A stretch of 64,000 nt of DNA from Siderastrea radians (lineage: Eukaryota; Cnidaria; Anthozoa; Scleractinia; Rhizangiidae), in NCBI GenBank assembly GCA_964017195.1, contig OZ024890.1, positions 24,055,201 to 24,119,200 of the forward strand, read 5' to 3'. The notes under the pieces were generated by a model. That model did no database searches. It was not told the origin of the DNA and saw only the letters and a program-made list of their open reading frames with translations. Shown one piece after another: positions 41,768-53,822 of this stretch. Position 1 is the stretch's first letter; the number at the start of each line of letters is the position of its first letter. The translations under genes and the position numbers were made by a program.

Positions 41768-44700
41768 AAGTTGTTCCACGTCACCCCAGCCTGCGAAGAG
41801 AGCTTTATCAAAAATCTCATGGCCATGAAGGTAATACACGATCACTTCCTTAGAAGGTTCAATGAGTTCTCGCCGTTCAATTATGCGTTATAATATTCCA
41901 TATGTAGTTCATGAAGAGGACAGCAGAAGCAGATTATCGGCGCCAGCTAGAAGAAGAGCGACAACGTGCGATCGAAGAATCTCACTGGGTATTGGAAGGA
42001 AAAGAAGAAGAAGACAGGTGAGACATCAGAAAAAAATAAATGGGATTAGCTGTCTATAGAAACGCTATCTTTGTCGAGAGATTTCTGGGATCTGCTGGAA
42101 TATGGTATATTAAACGTATAAGCTGTATAGATTACAGAGTTTATATATGCAAGCATATAGTTGGTGAGATGTAAGCTTATTTGCTGTGAAGCCGTGGCGG
42201 GAAAGCGCTCCACTATTTGGAGTTTCTCGAGCACTGCTGGAGAAATGGCAAGGAAAACTTAGAATTCCTAGGATTTCTAAATGAAGGAGCGATTTTAGAA
42301 TAGCCGGCCACTTATGCGCCGATCAATTCGAAAGTTCAACATCCCCCCCCGGGCAACCCCCCGGGCATTTGAACTTTTGAAGATTGGCTTGTTCAAATTC
42401 CCTACCCTCGGGGCAAAAAAGCCGTTCAAATGCCCCACCAATTACTACTAAAATACCTCTCCTCAAAGACAAATTTCGTCTTCAATCAAACACTTTACAC
42501 GCTTTTCAGAGAGATATGCTGTAATGGCACCTTCAAACGTCTTTTACAGACCCTTTTTGAAAGAGTTATTCACTCAGAAAGGGGAAATTCTGTCTTGTAA
42601 ATCTGTCAAACCCTGCAAAAACCGAAAAAACTCACGGGCGTATTACGTCAGAACAAGAGATAAATCCGGTTCAAATCCCCCACCCTTCAAACGCAACGTT
42701 CAAATTCCCCCCTCCCCGGGCACGATGCACAGTCAAATGCCCGGGGTATGTCCGGGGGGGGGATGTTGAAGTTTCGAATTGATCGGCGCATTATCTACAT
42801 ATCTCTCAACGTTTTAAAGAACGAGAAATATAGAAACAAAAGGATGCATTCAAATTCAGTGAGATGCAAATAAGTGGCCGGGCTAATAAATGAATTAAAT
42901 TGTGCTTAAGCCTTAAGGCCATACTTACGGCAAGATGTCCACATATAATTTCATATCTATTTTTGCTAGTCTCCATATGACCCGGGTTCGATTCCTGGTC
43001 CTGGTGTCATATACATGTTCTACCGCGGTCAAACGTCTAAGGCAGTTTTTTCGTTTTAATTCGTAAGATTTATTCACAATGCAGGCGAAACATGAGCAAG
43101 GATATATAAGCTAGTGGGTGAGTGTAAATATATTTTCATTTCTCTCAAATAAAAGAGTTTCTTTGCTGTTTAGATGTTCCGCACCTGAACAAAATTACTC
43201 TTATAAAAGGTGCCGACAAGTCCGTTTCCTGTTTTCAAACACTTAGAACTTTTTTAGTAAAGTTCGAAACATTTTAGTAAATCAACAGGATACTGGTACA
43301 ATATCAAACTTTAAACAGTGAAAATGATTCCCTTATCTTTGAATTACTTTTCTTATTTTTCTCGTTTGACCGCGGTGAATATACATGTATGGGTTGAATT
43401 TGTTGTTGGGTGTCATCCTTGCTCCGAGAGGTTTTTCTCTGGGTACTCCGGTTTTCTGCTCAATTAAAAAACCATCACATCCAAATTCCAATTCGATCTT
43501 GGAGGTGTCCCCAATTAGCATTCTGTGCTAAATACCGTTGACACCTAAATAAAGTGATTCATTTATTTATTGTTTTATCACAAGTAGACTAGAGTAACAG
43601 AGCAACAGAGTTTCATCTTGACATCACATCATGAGTAGACTGGAGTCTCCCTCATGAGTAGAACAGAGTATAAGATACCATTAAGAGCAACAGAGTTTGA
43701 TGCCAGTTGTTGACATCGCAATCAGCTTCTATGGTTGGGAACTAATCGTCTATAGAGTGGGGGCTAAATTGTCTAAAGATCAGGGGCGAGTAGTTTGGGG
43801 CTAATTGTCTGGGGAGCGAGTTGTCCAGATACCAATTTTCTGACTCCAGTTCTCTTTTTGTACTCTGCTTGTGTATGAGGGATAGTATGGAAATCTTTTT
43901 CATGATTGACTGAATTAAATTTGATGTTTTTCAATTCAAAAGGTATCATTTGCCTATAAGGGGTACTCAGGTACACACTATAGAGAGGTGCAAATGAGGC
44001 TGAATTTTATCGCCATTAGAAGTCCCATTAGACTAGAACTGTGCATAAAATAAGTCCAATAGACAAGAAAGTAGCCTAAACAAAATCCTTTCTATGCCAA
44101 TAACAAACTGATTGAGTCCGTTTATGCCTCCACCTTTCTTTCTTTAGTTTGTAAATGAAGGTGATGCAATTGTTTAGCATCAAATTGAGCACCCTAAAGT
44201 GTGCATGCTTTTTATCAACCCTTAACAAAATCCTGCCAAAATCTTTCTACCCAAAAAAAGTGAACCTGAAAACGTTTATTGCAAAGAAAGGCCCAAATGG
44301 CTAATTTCAAACCCAAAGGAGGCCTTCACTCCTCCCCATCATTATTATACTTGAGTACCCCCTGTGAGGGTATTTGCAGATGTTTATTAAGGCAATGTAC
44401 ATGCCAGAGTGATGCCACATGTGGCATGTGCACAAAGAAACTGAAACTTTAAATCACTCCCTGAAGAAAAATTAACAGACGATGTTCAGTTCAGGTAATG
44501 GGCCCGCGGGGGGGGGGGGGGGGGGGGATAATTTAGGATAGGTGTGTGCCGCCAAGGTTCTCAAACCCTGACCGTATTTAAGGGTAGAAAATCGAGAATT
44601 GATACCCTTTTAAAAGCCCAAAACCAAGAAATGGCACCCTATTTTGCAGCAACACAAGCTATAAACGTAAAACTTTATACTGGTGTTCGGGCATGTAGTG

Positions 44701-47120
44701 CAGTTTTAACAGACCGTATGTTTTTCGTTTTGCGCATTGAGGTGGATACTGCGATTTAATGACCCTATCTAAGGAACATCTAAGGATCACAATACCAAAA
44801 AATACCAAAAAGGATACCCTATTTAAGAACTGAGCACCTCAAAACCCCTACCCTATCGGGCGGCACATACCTATATGGCGTATATAAGGGAGTACCCCAC
44901 CCCCGGGGTAATGAGAAACAAAGTGTTTTATTAGGAGAGCGTCAATTATCAAGTTAACTTTTATCTGGTTGCTTTTAATATTTAATAAATTTTGTAATGA
45001 ATAGGCATTACAACTGTAAATTATTTTTTAGAAGCCACATGGAGTTTGAACCGAGCTATGAGAAATGTGAGGATCTTTATCCAAGTGGAAGGATGTCATT
45101 CAGGAAATTTAATCCAACAGTTGAAGTACGTACAGTTTAAATCATTTATCAATCACCCCTTACTGTATCTTTCAATAACTTGTGATATCTGAAGTTCACG
45201 CCTAATAATGGACACAGGCTATGTCAATACAGAGACTAAAGCATTTAATTTATAGGTAACAGAATGAACTTTAATGTCTCTAACTCATATTCTCTAGGGG
45301 AGACTAGGTGTATATAACTGAAGGTCAAACTGAAAAACCTGAGCTTGGCCAACTGGTCAAATATCTCTCAATAAAATAAAATATTAATGTTCTTTTGTCT
45401 CAAACACACACAGCACTTACCTAATGGTGATTTAAAATAGTAGTCTCACTTTCCTTTACACTGACATTTTTGAGTTGCGGCTCAATCTGACAAATGAAAA
45501 TATATACAGACCGTACACAGACAACAGTGTCTGTAAACAAATGTTCACTTTGATGGGAGTGCATGTCCTCAGGCTGCTGCAAGAGAAATTTATGTTCTTT
45601 CTGTATTGCGAAAAAGGACTGTTCATGACAAGGAGTTAAGTGTGTGACCATAAGGCAGACTTGTAAGAGCATTAAGCGCATGAAGTGGCTGTCTGGAAAG
45701 CAGAGGTTCACTACAATTGTGTTCAAGCTGCTGTGTAGAACCGAAACAAATCAACTGAATGCTGTGCAAATTTGTCAACAGAAAATGTTTAAAGAAACGA
45801 TAGCTGGGAAGACTTAGTAAAATCAGGGGAACGGGAAAGGGAAGAAACTGTTTCTGATGAGGAAATGGCGAAAAGGTTAGCATTTCAAGTAACGTGGCTC
45901 TTTAGGCCAATAGCAGGCTTAAATTGTACCAGCAGAGAGGGTGTCTAGTTAATTTTGTTGATAATAACTCCTAGCATTTTGTCAGCTGAGGGGGCCCAGT
46001 TACTAGTGTCCAGCTATACATCAACACTGTGCCGTGGTTTAGCCTTTCAGGCTCAGACTGATCTGAATAATTTATAATAAACCACCTTCTTGAAGATTGT
46101 AAAAAAATTGGCACCTTAGGCTGATGTATTCCACAATTCCTGTACATAGCATTAGGAGACATGAGAATTATTTTATTACTTGAATATTTGAAGCATAAGA
46201 GTGGCTGGTTATATTGCACAACAGTACATATAAATTTTCATGAATTTGACAGAAACTTTCAAAACCTTCTTATGATCAAAAAGAAACGAATGTATCTGAA
46301 GACAAATTAAATTGACATTGAGAATTAATATATGAAATAACCATATATTTGAACTGCGGATAATGATAGAATTATATGAAGATCACCGCAGTGAAGATGC
46401 TGCACCGGTATTGCAGAGGTCATGGGTTCGATTCCCGTTCAAGCCTGAATTTTTTCAGGTTTCTTCTTTTCAACTGCTTAAGTTTAAAAAATCGTCACTG
46501 CGATGATCTTCATATAATTCTAAATTGACATTGCAAAAACTTCCTGCAATGAGGTACCCTAATGCCTCTTATTTTCAAATTTTACCCGAGAAACATTTAC
46601 ACAACGTTCGTGAATTCTAAACCCTCAGAAATAAAAAACGTTTTATACCCTCCGGGTGAGATGATACTACATTTAAATTTTCATTTTTTCACACACTGTC
46701 TCATGTTTAAAGAATCTGACCAACCCAGTTGGCATTGCGTGCCCACCTCTGTTATCCACCATTTTCAGGGCTCCCGAAAGTCTTCAATTTATCATTGTTG
46801 AAAAGAATCTTGTTCCATCCGCTCATGAAAGCACTTGAGCTTGAGCTTGGGCTAATACTATTCGGGTCACTCTAGGATTTTAGGGTTTTGGTCTCTTATG
46901 GCAATTTAAAGGTTAAGTCCTTTTTAAAATGTTAAACTACATAAACATTTTCAATGTATGTTTGGTTTACAGATATGAAAGCTTGGTGGGGACGGTAGCC
47001 AAGAAATTTTCAACAAAAAGGAAACGTTCATCAGTAGGCACTAGTTTTGAAGGAGAATGTTGTTCAATACACCATCAATCAAAGAAAACAAAAAGAGAGT
47101 TCATGAAACCAAGGAACTGA
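41758..47120 (+). CDS. Putative multi-exon gene, unknown function, incomplete model
   Basis: Exon 1 ends ATGAAG|GTAATA at 41830. Exon 2 (41908-42017) encodes FMKRTAEADYRRQLEEERQR and continues as a charged helix. Exon 3 (45032-45125) encodes MEFEPSYEKCEDLYPSGRMS and runs to a GTACGT donor. Phases of exons 2 and 3 match (phase 2). In the exon 2 frame the first ATG is at 41819 (start MAMKFMKRT); an upstream ATG at 41758 is in another frame. A likely last exon (46973-47120, after TTTACAG) encodes a basic tail with STKRKRSSVGTSFEGE and stops at 47120. Its phase does not fit exon 3 directly, so at least one exon is missing from this model. The basic, coiled-coil-like composition suggests a nuclear or scaffold protein, but I do not recognise it. 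Confidence 0.4.
42315..42790. mobile_element. MITE with TTA duplication (Harbinger-like), 476 bp
   Basis: Terminal inverted repeats start TGCGCCGATCAATTCGAAA and run about 36 bp to a C8 tract with one mismatch. TTA lies on both sides (42312-42314 and 42791-42793), as in PIF/Harbinger MITEs. The interior repeats CAAATGCCC/CAAATTCCC motifs. It sits in an intron of the putative gene at 41758. Confidence 0.85.
42791..44500. other. Non-coding, probably intronic
   Basis: No element ends recognised. At 42983-42995 GGTTCGATTCCTG resembles a tRNA B box without the rest of a tRNA. Confidence 0.4.
44501..44906. mobile_element. MITE with oligo-C/G ends, 7-bp TSD (copy 3)
   Basis: GGTAATG flanks the element (44494-44500 and 44907-44913). 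It starts GGCCCGCGGGG with a long G run and ends GGGAGTACCCCACCCCC. The interior matches 29688-30138 closely. Confidence 0.8.
45126..46317. other. Probable intron, nothing recognised
   Basis: AT-rich sequence between candidate exons of the 41758 gene. A missing exon may lie here, but I could not pick it out. Confidence 0.35.
46318..46524 (+). repeat. Half tRNA-like unit inside inverted ends
   Basis: AGAATTATATGAAGATC at the left is mirrored at the right end, and both ends extend through GCAGTGA-type blocks. The centre carries only the 3' half of the tRNA-like head (CTGCACCGGTATTGCAGAGG to TTCAAGCC) plus the TTCAGGTTTC tail. It belongs to the family at 40222-41016. Confidence 0.75.
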
Positions 47121-47271
47121 TACATGTAACTATTAAGGATAATTCTATTGAATGTCAGTAAATCAAATCAGAGAGATTTTTAAGATATTTCAATTAACAT
47201 TTTGGGATATTTTGCAAGTTATTTATTCCATAATTTTTGTCATTTTTAAAAGGTTTTTCTTTAAACTAGAA

Positions 47272-47319
<48 letters not shown>
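47272..47319. repeat. ATT microsatellite
   Basis: About sixteen uninterrupted ATT units. Confidence 0.95.
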
Positions 47320-47459
47320 AATGTTAAAAATTGAAGATAATTCGTGACCACACTGAGTTATCTCCTATTCAATGTGAAAGAAATACCGTGCACATTTTGC
47401 TTATTAGCAGACGGTGAAAACTAATCACGTACTTGGGAGCTTCTGAACAACACGTATTA

Positions 47460-47753
47460 CAGGGTTCGAATGGGTTGTGGAAAACCTGGAAAGTCATGGA
47501 ATTTTAGAATTTCATGTTCCAAGCCTGGAAAGTCATGGAAATCAAGCATTGTCGTGGAAAGTTCATTGTACAAACTAAATGTAGCAGTTGCCCTTTCTTT
47601 GAATGAAAAGAAAGTTGATGGGTAATAAACTGGATCTACGTTACCTTTTTTGTAAACAAAAGGCTAAATTTGGTCACAGAAAATGTTTAAAGGTCATGGA
47701 TAAGGTCGTAGAAAGTCCTGGAATTTCAAAATCTTAAAAGGGTACGAACCCTG
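47460..47753. mobile_element. hAT-like MITE (CAGGGTTCG ends), 294 bp
   Basis: Ends CAGGGTTCGAA and its near inverse TACGAACCCTG. The interior repeats CTGGAAAGTCATGGAA, a motif I recall from widespread non-autonomous hAT repeats in animals. The target duplication is unclear. Confidence 0.7.
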
Positions 47754-48419
47754 TATTGCTGGGTCCAGAGGCTCTAGCTATTGAGTTTGGAATTGTTTGT
47801 TTTCATTTTACAAGGTGGTTTGGTTGTCATTGTCTAATTGGCTCTAGTTTAAGCAGTCGCACTGTAATGGTACTCTTTTCAGCAATCGATTCAACCAAGG
47901 CGAATAAAAAAACTTTTATGTGATCTATTCTGTATCCATTTTTGAGATTTTATCTGGAGAATTCTTTTATCCGTTTTGGAATTCTTGGATCCGTTTCGCT
48001 AATAAAGTGAAGCTTTATACGACAATTTTCACGATCACACGTCCTGGCTCAAAGAGCCTCGAGGACTGCGGTGCGTATTTCATCTGTTCCTTTCACGGTG
48101 ATTACGGTGATGTGATCAGCCTCTGGGAAAGACTTGTTCCAGCGACTGGTCGCCTGGCAAGATAGTTAAATGTCCTGGAAAAAGTGCTTTGGCAAGATTT
48201 AATGGTTAACATAACACAAATGTTTTCTGAAGACTAATTTTTTTTTGTCTATGATTTCCATTCGTCCTTCCACACTGAAGGTGCTCTGCCAGGAATTCAG
48301 GTTAATACAGGTGTTTGCTGGCTGCGAGTCGTAACACGAGGCAATCTTCTTCTACCCTACCACCCGACATATCGTTTGAAAATTTTTGTAATCCAGGGGT
48401 AAAATTCTTCTTAGATTTT
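47754..48419. other. Non-coding, nothing recognised
   Basis: No supported gene or repeat. Confidence 0.4.
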
Positions 48420-49000
48420 ACTGCAAAGAAAGGACGGATAAAAGCTTTGCTAGTAACGCAAGGTTGCTTTGTTCACAAAGGTGGTTTTAAGGGTGCTGTC
48501 CACGGGGTAGCTAATAAGAGAGTGTATAGCAGCCAGGCGAAGCTCGGGGTCATCAACGTTTATTTTAGTTAAAAGGCAGTGCTTATCAATACCATGCGAG
48601 CTCATAAAGCATCACCACTAACAGCTTTGCGTGTTTCGTTAAAACCGACATGCATTCAGGTTTAAAGGACTGGAGTTACCAAAATTATGGTAACTTCTTT
48701 AATTCCTTAAAGAAGCGGCTATTTTGAAGACCAAGCACGTAGAACAAAAGAGGACACTAACATTTCAGACTACCAAAGACTGCATTTTTCGTTTAACAGC
48801 TTAAAACCTTTTGCTAACTGTAACGTATTAGGATAACTAGCCTACCATGTTTTTTGGTGTAACAGTCACTGCTACTGCTGTGCGGAAAACATTTCAAGAT
48901 AAACATTAATGACCCACATTTGTGTCGTGTTCTGTAACTACAAATTGAACAAAAGCTGATTATATACGTGAGTAAATATTTTGTGAAACTAGTTTGAACG
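48420..49000. repeat. Dispersed repeat, second copy of 8290-8830
   Basis: Shares ordered blocks with the earlier locus (AAGAAAGGACgGATAAAA, TCACCACTAACAGCT, CGTGAGTAAATATTTT). The limits are approximate. Confidence 0.5.
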
Positions 49001-50321
49001 TTTGGTAATAATTTATTAAACTTAAGGTTTTGCAGGCAATGCAGCTTAAGTAATTGAGGCCTGACAACACAAAAAGGGTCTTAGGCCATTCCACATGAGT
49101 GGTGAAAAAATGAAAATTTTTCAATCCAGTGACTAGAGAATAAAATTGAAGCCATTCAACAGTATAAACATCCTTCTGTTCAAACTTGTATGTTTGGTTA
49201 AAACTGTTGTCATGGTGACTCCACAGGGGGCTCTTGCATTTTGACATTCAAGAAGGTAGATGAGACTGGTGACAAAAGCTGAAACTTCACGTTGAATGTA
49301 TCAAGAGACCAGGAAAAAATCCCGATTGTGAGTGCTAATATTCTAGCAGCCTTTAGTCCCAGTTTTCACTGGAGAATGAAAATTCCAGCTTTGGAGTACT
49401 GCTACCAGATTTTTAACTTGTTAAAAATTGCAATGGCATCTGTTGGTAAATTATGGTAATCTGTCAGTTATATTACTTCTGCTGCTCTAATAGTTTGTTA
49501 ACAGCTTCATTTTAGTCTTTCTTATTTTACTTTAATTAACTTCTTTATTTAGAAAAACAGGATGTAAGGTGTGCAAAAGAAATAATGATTAGTTTCTGTT
49601 CTGGAGGGGAAATTTGGTTGCTAAGGGGAATGCTGCTACAGGGAGGAAAAGTGTCTGAGGAATATTAATTTTAACTTAGATGGCTGGCAAAAGAGATCAT
49701 TTTCTATCACAATTTTACAGCCTTTTCTTATCTCACATCTGCATGTGCACCGTGATGGTACATTTGCACTCATGCAATGCCTTCGCAATACTGTGGAAAG
49801 ACCCTTGTCTAGCTTAGATTAGGGACTCACCATGCAGTTTTAGATAAGACTTAATGTCTAAATTTTTTGGCAGGTTGACATGGCCTGCATGAGGAACATT
49901 GGCTGGCACCCATTCTGAGCTGTTTTCCATTGGTCTTTCAGGTGAGAATGAAGGAGAACTTGCTGCTCAATGAAAATCCTTGTATAAGCTTAGATTTCTT
50001 GTCAGACTGAAGGCAACTAAACATGTTCTTGCTGTTGTTAAATGTCACCATTCTCACAAGTGAAACACTTTCAGGTGTTTTTAACCTTAAAAGGGTATCA
50101 CCCTCCTATAATTATGGACAGAAATTGTTACATTTGATTTTGTTTCATGGGATTGGGTTGCAGGTTGGCAGCCTTGGGAAGGGCAGGGGTAGGCATATTT
50201 ACTGGGCAGAGAGATATATCACAATGATGAACCTACTCATGGCTCCTATTGATTGAGATATGGTTTAAATTCTGGGAGTCACTCAAAGGAAAAGTGACAA
50301 TTCATTATCTGGTCAATCTTA
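49001..50321. other. Non-coding, nothing recognised
   Basis: AT-rich; short open frames without motifs. Confidence 0.4.
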
Positions 50322-51762
50322 GGGACTTGTCAGAAATTAGCAGGGGGGAGGGGAGTGTAAATAGGTCCCTGAAAAGGGAGAGCCATGAAAAAATAGGCAG
50401 TGAAAGAGCTAGGAGGGTCACATGAATTTACAGTGATGTGATCATAACAGGCATTGTGATGTAATGTTATATTATGACAGGAATAGCAAATTAATATACA
50501 AAAGATCATCATCATCATCATGATAATTCTCACTCGTGGTAAAGGGCAGATTTTGCTTGATAGTGTCCTGTGCTGCCTTGGTAAACAGTCATTTGTCAGT
50601 GGCAAGACAGATGCATGGCAATTGTTTCTTTGTTATACCACTTCTTCCTTCATAATGGAGTTGTGAGTTTGCCAATGGACTCTATACCATCTTAGCATAA
50701 CCCACTGACCATCTATTAGTTAATCGCACAATCAGATTATCTACACAGGTGCCGTCTACTGATCAATAGACGGCTCTCAGAGCGGTTGCTCAGATTTTCA
50801 CTGAATTTTATCAACCAAAAGCTTCAATAAATCAATTCTAGCGATATTCTGTGTTTAATAGACCGGTCAGTAGGTTATGCTAAAACAATTAGACAGCTCA
50901 CTCTCGGTTTCTATCCACTTTGATAGTTGGCTCGGGGCCTGGCCCCTTGCCAACTATCAGCCGATAGAAACCTCGAGCTCGCTGTCTAATTGTTAATTAG
51001 TGTGTAGTGGCTGAAGGTTGTCTACAGAATGGTGACATTTTCTTGTTTCCCTGAAGTTTCAGAGGAAGTTTAGAAATATGGTTGGATAATTCAATTCCCA
51101 AGAAGACAAAAACACATGAATATTCACCATCGCACGAGTTTAAAACGTCAAGATTACTGAATGAACTGAAGTTTTAAATGACAATTTAGTCTAAGCATGC
51201 GATTTGGCTAAGGCGGAAAGTTTAATCTAGTTCACATTGTAGAAAAAAGGTTAAAAATTATTGTTTCAAGGAAAGTGAGTTAGAGTTCTACTAAAACAAT
51301 TACATTATTCACTATCGATTTCTGTGAAGTGGTTGTAGTTGATTCGGCCAAAATCTTAAGCTCATAATCTTATTGTTAAATATGACTTATGTTGGGGTGC
51401 AGTGGTTTCAATTAGTAACTTACAGTTTGTCGGCATTCTTGTTTTTTTAGCCATCTTGTTTTGTTTCTGTTCCTTTTTTTCTTTTACTTGGCTTAGAACT
51501 CAGATTTTTTTAATTTGTTTGGCCTTCTCCAATATTACCATCGGGAATCAGGGTATAATTGCTGACAAGAACAGCTCCTGCTATGGCATTATTGGAGGTA
51601 TAATCTGTGCACATGCAAGGGGGGGGGGGGGTCGTGATGTTTGAGGCCAAGCCCAAGGGGTCAGCAAATTTCATTCCCATCAACAAAGAGGGTACTTCAT
51701 TTCATTGCTCAATTTTAAATCTCAACCCCCCCTCCTCCCCCTGCTAATTTCGAACAAGTCCC
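50322..51762. mobile_element. TIR element with TTA duplication, 1441 bp
   Basis: Left end GGGACTTGTCAGAAATTAGC and right end GCTAATTTCGAACAAGTCCC are inverted copies followed inwards by G-rich and C-rich tracts. TTA flanks both sides (50319-50321 and 51763-51765), as in PIF/Harbinger elements. No transposase is present. A long hairpin (50884-50994) lies inside. Confidence 0.75.
50884..50994. repeat. Hairpin with ~50-bp imperfect arms
   Basis: AACAATTAGACAGC is mirrored by GCTGTCTAATTGTT, with further mirrored blocks GGTTTCTAT and TGATAGTTGGC up to a short GGCC-rich centre. Confidence 0.85.
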
Positions 51763-51765
51763 TTA

Positions 51766-51880
51766 AACATTTTTGTTTTTGTCTCTATAGGTCTCCAAGA
51801 AGAGGTTTTCATTGTTTTGTTTTGGTCTTCTGTGCTCATTGTCCTTGTGGAATAGCCTACCACCCGACATCAGTTAAATG

Positions 51881-51912
<32 letters not shown>

Positions 51913-52774
51913 TTTTTTTTCTTTTTTTTTTAATAATAATAATAATCACTAATACAGGTAGTTAAACACAAGACACATTATGTGTGCATTTTTTTGGTTC
52001 AATAGCGAAGTGCGCGAGTGACGTCATGACTCAGACAAGACTCAGACAAACAAACCGGAATGGCGGACGGTTTTCCTAAAACACTTTCTTAAACAGCTGG
52101 TGTCCGTAAAACATTTCTTTAAAACGAAAACTTCACCTAGATTTTCTCCATTTCTTTTAGAACACGCTCATGTTGTCTGAGCCTGGGGGGAGTAATCATT
52201 TGCATTTTATTTTTAAACCCTGCGCGCTTTGCTATTAAAAAATGAATTTTACGAGACAACTCTTGTACAGCACGACTCGCTTAAAGGGAAAATTCTTGAT
52301 TTTTGTTTAAATGGTTGGTTGAAGACTGCAATACCTTAATGTCTACCAAAAATATTAGTCTGCGAGCCCGAGTTCTCCGTTAACAATAGTCAACTGGGCT
52401 GTGCCTCGTTGACTACTCACTCATGGAAAACGCGGTCTCCAACTTTTTTTATCTATTATTATTATTTTTTTTTGAGAAAGAAAGCAACATCCAGGATTTT
52501 TTGAGCAACTTTTTGACAAATTTCGAGCAACCTGTTCGTGCAATTCCGAGCAACTTCTCAAACAGCCATACGCTTAAGCCCATACTTTTTTTAGTGCATA
52601 GCCTTTCTTAGTCCTTTATCACTTGGGACAAAAGTTCATCTGCACCAGAATTTTTTTTATTCCATTATCTGATTTTAAAAGCAACATTCAGCACAAAGCT
52701 GAGTTTTACATAACAATCGCATAAACGCATGTCCGATCTCTGACACTTTAGTACATAGTTGCTGCTTCAGTGGG
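51766..52774. other. Non-coding with AAT/poly-T tract and CRE/AP-1 motif
   Basis: An AAT microsatellite and a T run occupy about 51884-51955. At 52019-52034 TGACGTCA directly abuts TGACTCAG, a CRE next to an AP-1 site. No gene start could be tied to it. Confidence 0.4.
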
Positions 52775-53762
52775 TCACGACTGTTCGTGTCTCCACGTTG
52801 GGGGCAGTTTCCAATCAAGGCCGTCTCTGTTTTTAACTTGTATTAGGACGTTGAAATCAAAGTAGTTCTCATCGTAGTGGTTTTGAACGTCTTGCCAATG
52901 CATTTCTTGAAGAGTCCTTGTTTCGGCGACTTCTTCTGCGCTGGTAGAATGGTTTATTACCATTTGTATGCTGTCGCATTTTCCACAAGTATCTTTTCTG
53001 GGTTTTCGGAAGCTTAGATTATAACTGAAGAAAATCTTTCTAAAAGAACTTATACTGAGGGGAGGCTTGGCAGCTGTCCCTAAAACATGACCTTTTAGTT
53101 TTAAAAAATCGTTGTAGATCTTGGTCAAATTCAGGGATGGCTCCAGATATCTCTTCTCTGGTGCTTTATGTCGCGTATAATGTGATTGTTCCGGCTCATA
53201 TGACCAGATGTGTTCTACAACCTGTGTGAGGAAAGGAAATGGGTACAACAATAAGCTCAATCGATCAAAACACAACAAGAAACGTACCGTCCCTTTACTG
53301 TGTGTATTGTGTTTTCCTCATTCTTTTGTTGGTGCTGTAACTAAATTTGAATATGTTTTGTAAACTAAATTTAATTTAAATTATGTTTTACGGCGATCGT
53401 GCGTTTTCTGTAGCTGGCCCGAATTTATGGAATACTTTACCTCTAGAGATTATGAAGTCAGGAAATATATTAAATAGTTTTAACTAGGCTTTGAAAACGC
53501 ACCTTTTCAAGCAGGCGTATAACTTGTAGAATATTTATATTTTTAGTTGAGACCTGCATGTAGTTTTTCTTTTCAATTAGTTTTTCCTTCTGTAATGTAA
53601 TAGTTTTATAAATCTTGTAATTTAGTAGTTTTATACCTATTGTAATTTAATTAGTTTTATAGAGCGCCTAGGACAAATCGTGCTTTGGCGCTATGTAAAA
53701 TATTTGAATTAAATTAAATTAAATTTTGTTATTGTGAGTCATGTGTTTGACCAATAGAAAAC

Positions 53763-53822
<60 letters not shown>

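Noticed and set aside
42976..42996. tRNA B-box-like sequence GGTTCGATTCCTG
   Set aside because: No A box, acceptor pairing or cloverleaf could be formed around it.
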